Origin: Opitutaceae bacterium
GTDB taxonomy: Bacteria > Verrucomicrobiota > Verrucomicrobiia > Opitutales > Opitutaceae
Assembly (NCBI GenBank): GCA_019455245.1
Contig: JACFMR010000006.1
Coordinates: 62,001-126,000 of the forward strand
Reading direction: 5' to 3'
Length of the DNA stretch: 64,000 bases
Of the stretch, positions 44,134 to 51,798 are shown in pieces. A model generated the notes under the pieces. That model did not search any database. It was not told where the DNA came from and worked only from the letters and a program-made list of their open reading frames with translations. The stretch's first letter is position 1; each line of letters starts with the position of its first letter. Position numbers and translations under genes: made by a program.

Positions 44134-46245
44134 ATGAGTACGAGCATGCATACTGTTCTGCGACGCTGCGTCGGCATTGTGCGGCTGAGCGTCGTCGTGT
44201 TGTTCACCCATGCCGTTGCGGTTGCTTCCACGCCCACGCCGGCCGAGCGAATCGGGGAGCTGCGGGAGCAGATTGCTTATCACGACAATCTCTACTTCCG
44301 CCAAGCGGCGCCGGAGATCAGCGATCAGGCCTACGATCGGCTGAAGCGTGAGCTGCGCGAACTCGAGCGCCTGCATCCCGAACTGGCGGGCCCGGCCGGT
44401 ACCGGGATTGGCGACGACCGATCGGGCCGATTTCCGACCCGGGCGCACCTGGTGCCGATGCTCAGCCTGGAGAAGAGTTATACGGCAGCGGAACTGCAGG
44501 CGTTTTTTGCGCGGGTCGCGCGATCGACTGACAACGCGGATATCACCTGGGTGCTGGAACCGAAATACGACGGCATCGCCATCAGCCTGACCTATGAAAA
44601 CGGCAGGCTCACGCATGCGGTCACCCGCGGCAACGGCCGGGAAGGCGACGAGGTGACGGCCAATGCGCGCGCGATCCGGGGGCTGCCGGTTGAATTGGCC
44701 GGAGACGATGTGCCCGAGCTGGTCGAATTGCGCGGCGAGGTTTATCTGACGCACGATGCGTTCGCGCACCTCAACGTCACGCGAACCAAGGCCGGGTTGG
44801 AGCCGTTTGCCCATCCGCGCAATCTGGCCGCGGGGTCGTTGAAGCTGACGGATCCAGCGGAAGTCACGCAGCGTCCGTTGTCCGTGGTCATCCACGGTTG
44901 GGGCGCATGGGAACCCGCGGCGACGCAGCCGGTACGACAAGCGGATTTTAACGCGCAGGTTGCCGGGTGGGGCTTGCCCGCGGTGGAGGAGTATTTGGTG
45001 GTGGAGGACTTCGCGACGGTATGGGCCGAGGTGGAAGCCTGCGGCGAGCGACGTTGGGATTGGCCGTTCCCCACCGATGGCGTCGTGCTCAAGGTCAACG
45101 AGGTGGCGGTGCAGGATACGCTGGGCGTGAATGCCGACGCGCCCAATTGGGCGATGGCCTTCAAGTTTTCCGCTGAGCAGGCGATCACGCGGGTGCGGGC
45201 CATCACGTTGCAGGTGGGACGCACCGGCCAGATCACACCGGTGGCGGAATTGGAACCGGTGAACATCGGCGGCACCACGATTGCCCGGGCTTCGTTGCAC
45301 AATCTCAACCGGTTGCGGCAACTGGATGTGCGCATCGGCGATACGGTGCGGGTGGAGAAGGCCGGTGAAATCATCCCGCAAATCGTGGCGGTGCTGACGG
45401 AACGCAGGGACGACCACCTGCCGATTTTTCCACTGCCGCAAGTATGTCCCGCATGCCTCACGCCGCTCGAGGTCGGTGCACAGGGCGGCATTATGTCGTG
45501 CACCAATCCGGACTGCCCGGCGCAGGTACGACGACGGTTGGAGCACTTCGTTTCGGCGTCCGGGGTCGATATCAAGGGGATCGGGCCGGCATTGATCGCG
45601 AAGCTGGTGGACGCGGATTTGGTGCAAGTGCCGGCGGATTTGTACCGACTGAGTCGCGAGCATTTGGCAGCTTTGGTGGGGGAGAATAAGGCGGAGAAGT
45701 TGCACGCGGAAATTGCGCGCAGTCGCTCGGCGCCGTCATGGCGGGCACTGGCCGGGTTGGGGATACCGCGCGTGGGACCGGCGACCGCCGAACGGTTGGC
45801 CCGGCAGTTTGGCGAGCTCGATGCTCTCACCCGAATCAGGTCGGAAGACCTGATCACGACCGAAGGCAAATCCCGCGTGGCGGGAGTGGGGGATGCGACC
45901 GCGCGGGCGATCGCCGAATCCCTGACCCAACCCGCGCAGCGCCGCCAATTGCAGGGCCTGCACGCCGTCGGATTTGGCCCGACATCCGATTCCGCCCGAC
46001 AAGGTCCGCTCCAAGGCCGGCGGGTGGTTTTGACCGGCGCGCTGCCGACGCTGAGCCGGGCCGAGGCGACTGCTTTGATTGTCGCCGCCGGCGGGGAGGT
46101 GGCGACCCGGGTAAACCGCGAAACCGACTATGTGGTCGCGGGTGAAAAGCCCGGGTCCAAACTGGCCGCGGCCCGGCAGTTGGGGATCCAGATACTGGAC
46201 GAGGCGGGTTTGCGCGCTTTGCTGGCCGGGCACGGGGGCGATTGA
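44134..46245 (+). CDS. ligA: NAD+-dependent DNA ligase with N-terminal signal-peptide-like segment
   Basis: A 703-residue LigA-type ligase. Domain Ia starts PAERIGELREQIAYHDNLYFRQAAPEISDQAYD (about 38-70). The adenylated Lys is in VLEPKYDGIAIS (about 145). The usual TRGDGxxGEDVT reads TRGNGREGDEVT. OB motifs FKFSAEQ...QVGRTGQITPVAELEPV, a four-Cys zinc finger (CPAC...CTNPDC), HhH repeats and a BRCT domain (from about 625) complete it. Unusually, the 37 residues before domain Ia (MSTSMHTVLRRCVGIVRL then SVVVLFTHAVAVAS) look like a signal peptide with an AVA-S cleavage site, and no ATG lies nearer to domain Ia. It may be an exported paralogue of the replicative LigA. Confidence 0.9.
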   Translation: MSTSMHTVLRRCVGIVRLSVVVLFTHAVAVASTPTPAERIGELREQIAYHDNLYFRQAAPEISDQAYDRLKRELRELERLHPELAGPAGTGIGDDRSGRFPTRAHLVPMLSLEKSYTAAELQAFFARVARSTDNADITWVLEPKYDGIAISLTYENGRLTHAVTRGNGREGDEVTANARAIRGLPVELAGDDVPELVELRGEVYLTHDAFAHLNVTRTKAGLEPFAHPRNLAAGSLKLTDPAEVTQRPLSVVIHGWGAWEPAATQPVRQADFNAQVAGWGLPAVEEYLVVEDFATVWAEVEACGERRWDWPFPTDGVVLKVNEVAVQDTLGVNADAPNWAMAFKFSAEQAITRVRAITLQVGRTGQITPVAELEPVNIGGTTIARASLHNLNRLRQLDVRIGDTVRVEKAGEIIPQIVAVLTERRDDHLPIFPLPQVCPACLTPLEVGAQGGIMSCTNPDCPAQVRRRLEHFVSASGVDIKGIGPALIAKLVDADLVQVPADLYRLSREHLAALVGENKAEKLHAEIARSRSAPSWRALAGLGIPRVGPATAERLARQFGELDALTRIRSEDLITTEGKSRVAGVGDATARAIAESLTQPAQRRQLQGLHAVGFGPTSDSARQGPLQGRRVVLTGALPTLSRAEATALIVAAGGEVATRVNRETDYVVAGEKPGSKLAAARQLGIQILDEAGLRALLAGHGGD

Positions 46246-46296
46246 TTAAACCGGCTTGGAACTTGACCGGGATTGTCCCTAAATGCCGGCAAACCT

Positions 46297-47616
46297 ATGA
46301 ACCTTGTCGAACAGGTGCGTCAGGCCGGCGTGGTCGGAGCGGGCGGTGGAGGCTTCCCCACGCACGTTAAATTGGCGGCCAAGGCGGACACCGTGATCGT
46401 CAACGGTGCGGAATGCGAACCGCTCCTGCACAAGGACGCCGTGCTGATGGAACGCGAAGCGAAGGCCATGATCCGGGGCGTGCGGTTGGCAATGGAAGCG
46501 GTGGGCGCGAAAACGGGCATCGTCGGCATCAAGGCCAAGAACCGGCACGCGATCGAGGCGGTGGAGGCCGTGATTGATGACGGGGCGGTGCGCATCAAGC
46601 AGCTCGGCGATTATTATCCGGCCGGTGACGAGTATGATTTGGTCTACGAATCGACCGGACGGTTGATTCCGCCGGGCGGCATCCCGCTGCAGGTCGGCGC
46701 GGTCGTGAGCAACGTCGAGACCTTCATCAACATCGCGGCCGCGGCCGAAGGACTGCCCGTTACGCACAAGACCCTCACCGTGGCCGGGGCGGTGCACAAT
46801 CCGATGACGATCACGGTGCCGCTGGGCGTGACGTTGCAGGACTGCATTCAGGCGGCGGGCGGCGCCACCGTGCCGGATCCGGTTTGCTGTGTGGGCGGCA
46901 TGATGATGGGCGTGACCACGGAGGATGCTTCGCAACCGGTGACCAAGACCACCGGCGGCCTGATCGTGCTGCCGCGCACGCACCGGATCATCGAGCGCAA
47001 GCTCAAGCCCGTGCAGGCGCAGAACGCCATCGGCAAGTCCGCCTGCGACCAATGCCGCTACTGCACGGAGTTTTGCCCGCGTTTTCTCTTGGGCTATGCG
47101 GTCGAGCCGCACCAGGTGATGCGCAGCCTGGCCTTCACCGCCACCGGCCAGGCGCATTGGAACGACTGGGCGGCGATGTGCTGCGCCTGCGGCCTCTGCA
47201 CACTTTACGCGTGTCCCGAGGAATTGTTCCCGAAGGAAGCCTGTGATCAATCGAAGGCGGAGATGCGCAAGGTCGGGCAGAAATGGGCGGGCAGCATGAA
47301 CGTAAAACCGCACCCGATGCGCGATGGCCGGCGGGTGACGATCAAGTCGCTCATGCGCAAGCTGCACATCGAGCGCTACAATCACCCCGCGCCGTTTGCC
47401 GACGTCAGCGTGAACGTGAGCCGTTTGGTGCTGCCGCTCAAACAGAGCGCCGGCAATCCCGCCGAGCCCGCGGTCAAGGCGGGGGAGCGCGTCACCGCCG
47501 GCCAGGTGCTGGCCGCGGTGGCGGACAAAACTCTGGGCGCCACCCTGCATGCGCCCGGCGCCGGCACGGTCGAGAGCATCAACAACCAACAACTCACCCT
47601 GCTTTGCCGGGGTTAA
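46297..47616 (+). CDS. pduS: PduS-like / RnfC-related iron-sulfur flavoprotein
   Basis: A 439-residue electron-transfer protein. The start at ATG 46297 (MNLVEQVRQAGVVGAGGGGFPTHVKLAAKADTVIVNGAECEPLLHKD) has the PduS-type nucleotide/FMN opening. An RnfC core and SLBB domain (about 165-235) follow. Two 4Fe-4S motifs come next, CDQCRYCTEFCP (about 248-259) and CCACGLCTLYACP (about 297-309). A C-terminal barrel-sandwich domain (AGERVTAGQVLAAVADKTLGATLHAPGAGTV) ends it. In pdu operons PduS is an NADH-linked cobalamin reductase that works with PduT. Its stop shares bases with the next ATG (TAATG). No other pdu enzyme gene is adjacent. Confidence 0.88.
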   Translation: MNLVEQVRQAGVVGAGGGGFPTHVKLAAKADTVIVNGAECEPLLHKDAVLMEREAKAMIRGVRLAMEAVGAKTGIVGIKAKNRHAIEAVEAVIDDGAVRIKQLGDYYPAGDEYDLVYESTGRLIPPGGIPLQVGAVVSNVETFINIAAAAEGLPVTHKTLTVAGAVHNPMTITVPLGVTLQDCIQAAGGATVPDPVCCVGGMMMGVTTEDASQPVTKTTGGLIVLPRTHRIIERKLKPVQAQNAIGKSACDQCRYCTEFCPRFLLGYAVEPHQVMRSLAFTATGQAHWNDWAAMCCACGLCTLYACPEELFPKEACDQSKAEMRKVGQKWAGSMNVKPHPMRDGRRVTIKSLMRKLHIERYNHPAPFADVSVNVSRLVLPLKQSAGNPAEPAVKAGERVTAGQVLAAVADKTLGATLHAPGAGTVESINNQQLTLLCRG

Positions 47617-48173
47617 TGCGCATGAACGAAAAATCCGTCGGAATGGTTGAACTCACCAGCGTGGCCGCGGGCTATCTGGTTGCGGACACCGCGCTCAAGG
47701 CCGGCAACGTGCGTCTGCTGCTGTCGCGCTCGATCTGTTCGGGCAAATACATGGTGCTGGTTTGTGGCGACACCGCGCCGGTCGAGAGCGCAATCGCCGC
47801 CGCCGCGCAGGCGGCCGACGGTTGTCTGATCGACAGTTTTGTGATTCCCAACATCCATCCCGATGTGATCACGGCGATGGGACGCACGCAGACGGCCCCG
47901 CCGGACGGAGCGCTGGGCATCCTGGAATCGTTCAATGTGGCGACGCTGATCCAGGCGGCGGACACGGTGGTCAAATCGGCGGATGTACAACTGTTGGAAG
48001 TGCGGCTGGCGATGGCGCTCGGCGGCAAGGCCTTCGCCACGATGACCGGCGACATCTCGGCGGTGCAGGCGGCGGTGGCCGCAGGCCGGCAGGTGATCGC
48101 GGAGGCCGGCGTGCTGGTGAACGCGGTCGTGATTTCGCGGCCGCATCCCGACATCTACCGCGAGATCATCTGA
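47616..48173 (+). CDS. pduT: tandem-BMC-domain microcompartment shell protein (PduT-like)
   Basis: A 185-residue protein with two bacterial-microcompartment domains. The first starts SVGMVELTSVAAGYLVADTALKAGNVRLLLSRSIC (about 7-40), the second GALGILESFNVATLIQAADTVVKSADVQLLEVRLAMALGGKAFATMTGD (about 97-145). Each ends with an NIHPDV/RPHPDI element. The Cys in SRSICSGKY corresponds in position to the PduT cysteine that, in the trimer, holds a 4Fe-4S cluster at the pore. Start at 47616 overlaps the PduS stop; ATG 47622 is the alternative. It would form a redox-conducting shell pore, but no other shell genes are in the window. Confidence 0.9.
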   Translation: MRMNEKSVGMVELTSVAAGYLVADTALKAGNVRLLLSRSICSGKYMVLVCGDTAPVESAIAAAAQAADGCLIDSFVIPNIHPDVITAMGRTQTAPPDGALGILESFNVATLIQAADTVVKSADVQLLEVRLAMALGGKAFATMTGDISAVQAAVAAGRQVIAEAGVLVNAVVISRPHPDIYREII

Positions 48174-48234
48174 GGCGAAGAAACCTCGCGAGGATTTGCT
48201 TCCGTTCACGCGACCGGGTGTGTTGGCTGACGGC

Positions 48235-49014
48235 ATGGAAGTGATTTTCCTCGGCACCGGCACCTCGCAGGGCGTGCCCATGATCGCCTGCGATTGTGCG
48301 GTTTGCACCTCGACGGATTCGCGCAACCACCGCACGCGGGCGTCGATCCATGTGGTGATGGACGGGCTGCATGTGCAGGTGGATGCCGCGCCCGAGTTTC
48401 GCCTGCAATGCATGCGCGAGGACATCCGCGAGATGGAGTTTTTCATCCTGACGCACGGCCATGCCGACCACATCGCCGGGATGGACGATCTGCGGCGGTT
48501 CTGTGATCTGAAAGGCGGGGAGGCGATGACGGTGTATGCCACGGAGGAAGGGATGGGCCGGGTGCTGGCGATGTTTCCCTATGCGATTGCCGAGCATCCG
48601 ATCGCAAAAGGGTATGCCGCGTTCAAGCTGATCGACATGCCCGCACGGCTGGAGCTGCCCCAGGGCACCATCGAGTCCACGCTGCTGCCACACGGCGGCC
48701 TGAACACGCTGGGTTTGGTTTTCACCGAGGCGAGCAGCGGCAGGAAGTTTGTCTATTACACCGACAACAAGCGGCTCACCAGCGAGGCGATTGCGCTGGC
48801 CCGCGGGGCGGAGGCGGTGGTGTTGGACGGCTTGCGACCGGAGCCTCATCCCTCGCACATGAGCATCCCGGAGGCGTTGGCGGTCGCGCGGGAGATCGGC
48901 GCGGCTCAGACGTGGCTCACGCACCTGACACATCTCAGTGATCACGCCGGGACCGAGGCCGGCTTGCCCAGCGGCGTTCGGCTGGCCTACGACGGTCTGC
49001 GGCTCAAGTTGTGA
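48235..49014 (+). CDS. MBL-fold metallohydrolase (PhnP/RNase-Z-like)
   Basis: A 259-residue metallo-beta-lactamase-fold hydrolase. The start at 48235 gives MEVIFLGTGTSQGVPMIACDCAVC, with the PhnP-type GTGTSxGxP opening and a CxCxxC zinc-finger-like motif (about 19-24). The metal-binding THGHADHIAGMDDLR is near residues 77-91; further ligands are the His in STLLPHGG and Asp in VVLDGLRPEPHPSHMS. PhnP itself is a cyclic phosphodiesterase; the substrate here is unknown. It begins 62 bp after the PduT-like gene and may be cotranscribed. Confidence 0.87.
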   Translation: MEVIFLGTGTSQGVPMIACDCAVCTSTDSRNHRTRASIHVVMDGLHVQVDAAPEFRLQCMREDIREMEFFILTHGHADHIAGMDDLRRFCDLKGGEAMTVYATEEGMGRVLAMFPYAIAEHPIAKGYAAFKLIDMPARLELPQGTIESTLLPHGGLNTLGLVFTEASSGRKFVYYTDNKRLTSEAIALARGAEAVVLDGLRPEPHPSHMSIPEALAVAREIGAAQTWLTHLTHLSDHAGTEAGLPSGVRLAYDGLRLKL

Positions 49015-49020
49015 GCCTGA

Positions 49021-50817
49021 TCACAGCGGCCAGATGCGGGGCACCATGATCATGGCCACCACGAAGCAAAGCAGGTTGAGCGGCACGCCGACCTTGATGA
49101 AATCGCCGAACCGATAGCCGCCGACACCGTAAACATAGGTGTTGGTCTGGTAACCGATGGGGGTGGCGAAGGCGGCGGAGGCGGCGAAAGCGACCACTAC
49201 CGCAAAGGGCCGCGGATCCATGCCCAGTTCGATCGCCACACCGACGGCAATCGGGGCCATGAGGGCGGCGATCGCGTTGTTGGAGAGAATTTCCGTGAGG
49301 ACCGTGGTCACGAGATAGATGCAGGCGAGCATGACGATGCCCTTGTGCACGCTGGGCACGAACAGCTGCACGGCATCGACCATGTGACCGGCAATCCACG
49401 CGGCCGCCCCGGTGTGCTCCATGGCCATGCCCATGGCCAGCATGCCGTAGATGAGGAACAGGATGTTCCATTCGATGGATCCGTAGGCTTCGGAGGTTTT
49501 CAGGCAACGGGCGATGCAGATGACCACGCAGCCGGCCAGGGCGCCGATCTCGATCGGAGCCCAGTTGAGGGCGGATGCCGTGATCACGGCGGCGATCACG
49601 CCGACCACAAACAGCACGCGGCCGGTCTGCGGTTTGGTGGGCACGCGGGCGCGGTCGAAAAACATGAAGTCGCTGTTGTTGCGCAGGGCGTCGATGGCCT
49701 GGTCGGTGCCCATCATCAGAAGCACGTCGCCGGCCTCGATCGGCAGTGTCTCGATCTGCTCGCGCACATTCTTGCCCTTGCGGTGCAACGCCAGCACCAC
49801 CATGCGGTAACGCTGGCGGAAATTCACCTCGCGCACCGTGTGTCCCAACAGCGCCGAATGCGGCGTGACCACGGCCTCCACCAGCGAACCTTCGTGCGCG
49901 GCGATTTGCTCCACGCCCAGGTTGAGCTCGGCGACGAGGTCGATGCCCTGCATCTGCCGCGTATGCGCGATGCCCTTGGGCCGGCAGGAGAGAATCAGCC
50001 GGTCACCGGCCTTGAGGCGCACCGTTTTGGGGTCGAGATAAAGCGCAATGCCGTCGCGTACGATTTCGAGCACGCGTACGCCGCGCTGGCGGGTGAAGCC
50101 GGCTTCGACCATGGTCTTGCCCAGCACGGGAGAACCCGCTTGCACGAAGGCCTCGGTGATGTATTCGCGCCGTTCCTCCTCCGACAGGATGGAGGTCAGC
50201 ATCTCGCGGACCGGCAGCAGACGTTTGCCGAAAGCGGAAAGGTAGATGGCGCCGAGGACGGTGGCCGGGACGCCCAGCCAGCCCAACTCAAACATGCTGA
50301 AGCCCGGCAGGCCCTTGGCGGTGATGATGCCGTTGACCACGAGATTGGTGCTGGTGCCCACGAGCGTGCAGGTGCCGCCCAGTACCGCAGCATAGGAAAG
50401 CGGAATCAGAAACTTGGAGGGCGCCAGATTCATCCGGCGCGCCAGGCTCAACACGACGGGCAGAAACACCACGACGACCGGCGTGTTGTTGACGAAGGCC
50501 GATATGCCCGCGACGAAGAAAATCAGCACCAGCAAAACGATCGCGTAGGGCAGTTTCGCGGAGCCCTCGATCATGGCGGAAATGCGATCCACCACACCGC
50601 ATTTCACCAGCGCCGCACTCAGCACAAACATCGCCCCCACCACCAGCGGGGCCGGGTTGGCAAACACTGAATAGGCCTTTTCTATCGGCAACAAGCCGGT
50701 GGCGACAATGATGACCAGCAGACCCATCGCCGTAAGATCGGGCGGGAATTTTTCCCATACGAAGCACGCCAGTGCGATGACCAGCAGAGCGAATACAAAG
50801 GCGATTTCCCAAGTCAT
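49021..50817 (-). CDS. SLC13-type anion permease with two TrkA-C (RCK_C) domains
   Basis: A 598-residue inner-membrane transporter. Eleven to twelve hydrophobic segments flank a central soluble part (about residues 205-380) with two RCK_C domains (GSPVLGKTMVEAGF..., HSALLGHTVREVNFRQRYRMVVLALHRKG...). The transport core includes FVNNTPVVVVFLPVV (about 108-122), GGTCTLVGTSTNLVVNG (about 148-164) and TEILSNNAIAALMAPIAVGVA (about 508-528). This is the SAC1/SLT family (sulfate, thiosulfate or similar anions). It is divergent from an Rrf2 gene of a sulfur-related operon, which supports a sulfate role by inference. Confidence 0.85.
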   Translation of the reverse strand: MTWEIAFVFALLVIALACFVWEKFPPDLTAMGLLVIIVATGLLPIEKAYSVFANPAPLVVGAMFVLSAALVKCGVVDRISAMIEGSAKLPYAIVLLVLIFFVAGISAFVNNTPVVVVFLPVVLSLARRMNLAPSKFLIPLSYAAVLGGTCTLVGTSTNLVVNGIITAKGLPGFSMFELGWLGVPATVLGAIYLSAFGKRLLPVREMLTSILSEEERREYITEAFVQAGSPVLGKTMVEAGFTRQRGVRVLEIVRDGIALYLDPKTVRLKAGDRLILSCRPKGIAHTRQMQGIDLVAELNLGVEQIAAHEGSLVEAVVTPHSALLGHTVREVNFRQRYRMVVLALHRKGKNVREQIETLPIEAGDVLLMMGTDQAIDALRNNSDFMFFDRARVPTKPQTGRVLFVVGVIAAVITASALNWAPIEIGALAGCVVICIARCLKTSEAYGSIEWNILFLIYGMLAMGMAMEHTGAAAWIAGHMVDAVQLFVPSVHKGIVMLACIYLVTTVLTEILSNNAIAALMAPIAVGVAIELGMDPRPFAVVVAFAASAAFATPIGYQTNTYVYGVGGYRFGDFIKVGVPLNLLCFVVAMIMVPRIWPL

Positions 50818-50833
50818 TTCCGAAAAGTGTCAT

Positions 50834-50920
50834 TCTAAATCACTGCGCCGAAAAGGTTAAAGATAGGCATGAAAAAAGCGGAAAAAAGCGCTTGTCTAAA
50901 TCATACCATTTTAATCTACA
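50834..50920 (+). promoter_or_regulatory. divergent control region of the permease and Rrf2 operon, with repeats
   Basis: TCTAAATCA occurs at 50834-50842 and 50895-50903, and GAAAAAAGCG is duplicated head to tail at 50871-50890. A possible weak promoter TTGTCT (50893-50898), 17-bp spacer, TCTACA (50915-50920) overlaps the second TCTAAATCA. The repeats are candidate Rrf2 or activator sites. Confidence 0.4.
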
Positions 50921-50935
50921 TTAAAAAAACCCGCT

Positions 50936-51508
50936 ATGAAACTGTCGAAACGAGGCGAATACGCGCTGCGCTCATTGATCAACCTCGGCATTGCTGCCGA
51001 GGTGGGGCGCGAACTGGTGCAAGTCTCGGAACTGGCGTTAAATGAGCAGATGCCCGTCAAGTTTTTGGAGCAGATTTTGCAGGAGCTGAGGGCGGCGGGC
51101 TGGGTGCAGAGCCATCGGGGCAAATTTGGCGGCTACCGTCTGTCGGTTGATCCCAGGTCGATATTCATCGGGAGCGTGGTTCGTGCCATCGACGGTCCCC
51201 TTGCGCCCATCGGTTGCGTATCCCAGACCGCCTACTGCCCTTGCAGCTGCCCGGACGAGGAGCATTGCGGGCTGCGCATGCTGATGCTCGATGTGCGCAA
51301 CGCCATCGCCGGCATCCTCGACCGCTACACCCTGGCGGATGTCATCGACGTGACGACGCGCAAAATGAAACGCGATGGCGTGGCGTTGCCGTTCAGCGCA
51401 CCGGGGAAACGCACGACTGCGCCGGCTGCACGCAAACGGTCCACCTCGCCCCGCCTCAGCCCGACTGAAGGCGTGGTAAACCAACTCTTGGGAGACTACT
51501 CGATATGA
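50936..51508 (+). CDS. Rrf2-family transcriptional regulator
   Basis: A 190-residue regulator. The N-terminal winged helix opens MKLSKRGEYALRSLINLGIAAE and continues VKFLEQILQELRAAGWVQSHRGKFGGYRLS (about 40-70), diagnostic of Rrf2 proteins. A cysteine cluster IGCVSQTAYCPCSCPDEEHCGLR (about 92-115) could bind Fe-S or a thiol signal, as in IscR/NsrR; CymR-type members sense O-acetylserine with CysK. A basic C-terminal tail follows. It overlaps the DUF2292 gene by ATGA and heads an operon with porin and ABC importer genes, so control by sulfur or cysteine status is likely but not proven. Confidence 0.9.
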   Translation: MKLSKRGEYALRSLINLGIAAEVGRELVQVSELALNEQMPVKFLEQILQELRAAGWVQSHRGKFGGYRLSVDPRSIFIGSVVRAIDGPLAPIGCVSQTAYCPCSCPDEEHCGLRMLMLDVRNAIAGILDRYTLADVIDVTTRKMKRDGVALPFSAPGKRTTAPAARKRSTSPRLSPTEGVVNQLLGDYSI

Positions 51509-51690
51509 ACACCCAGATTACCGATACCCTCGGGGCCGCGCCACCGGAATGGCTGCACATCGTGCGCGAAAAAGTTGAAAGTCTGCGTTACGGCGTGGTC
51601 CAGCTCATCGTGCATGATGGGCGGGTGACCCAGATCGAACGGACTGAAAAAACCCGCATCTCCGGCCAGCGCACCGCGGCTGAGGACTGA
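51505..51690 (+). CDS. DUF2292 small protein (YezD family)
   Basis: A 61-residue protein with the family core WLHIVREKVESLRYGVVQLIVHDGRVTQIERTEKTRI (about 17-53). No signal or membrane segment. Function unknown. It overlaps the Rrf2 gene by 4 bases and precedes the porin gene, a setting that fits a role in sulfur regulation. Confidence 0.88.
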   Translation: MNTQITDTLGAAPPEWLHIVREKVESLRYGVVQLIVHDGRVTQIERTEKTRISGQRTAAED

Positions 51691-51798
51691 TTTTCCTACC
51701 GGTCACCACCGGAGGACTGAAGCCAAACCAAATCCAAAACCGAAAACTGACCCGACCACGGGAAGTTCCCATGCATTCGAAGACAACCCTCCCTTCCT

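Noticed and set aside
43975-45705. N-terminal extension of pepF through the ligA region
   Set aside because: It is antisense to ligA; the true PepF start motif (PRTWDLTSYFP) lies at 43974.
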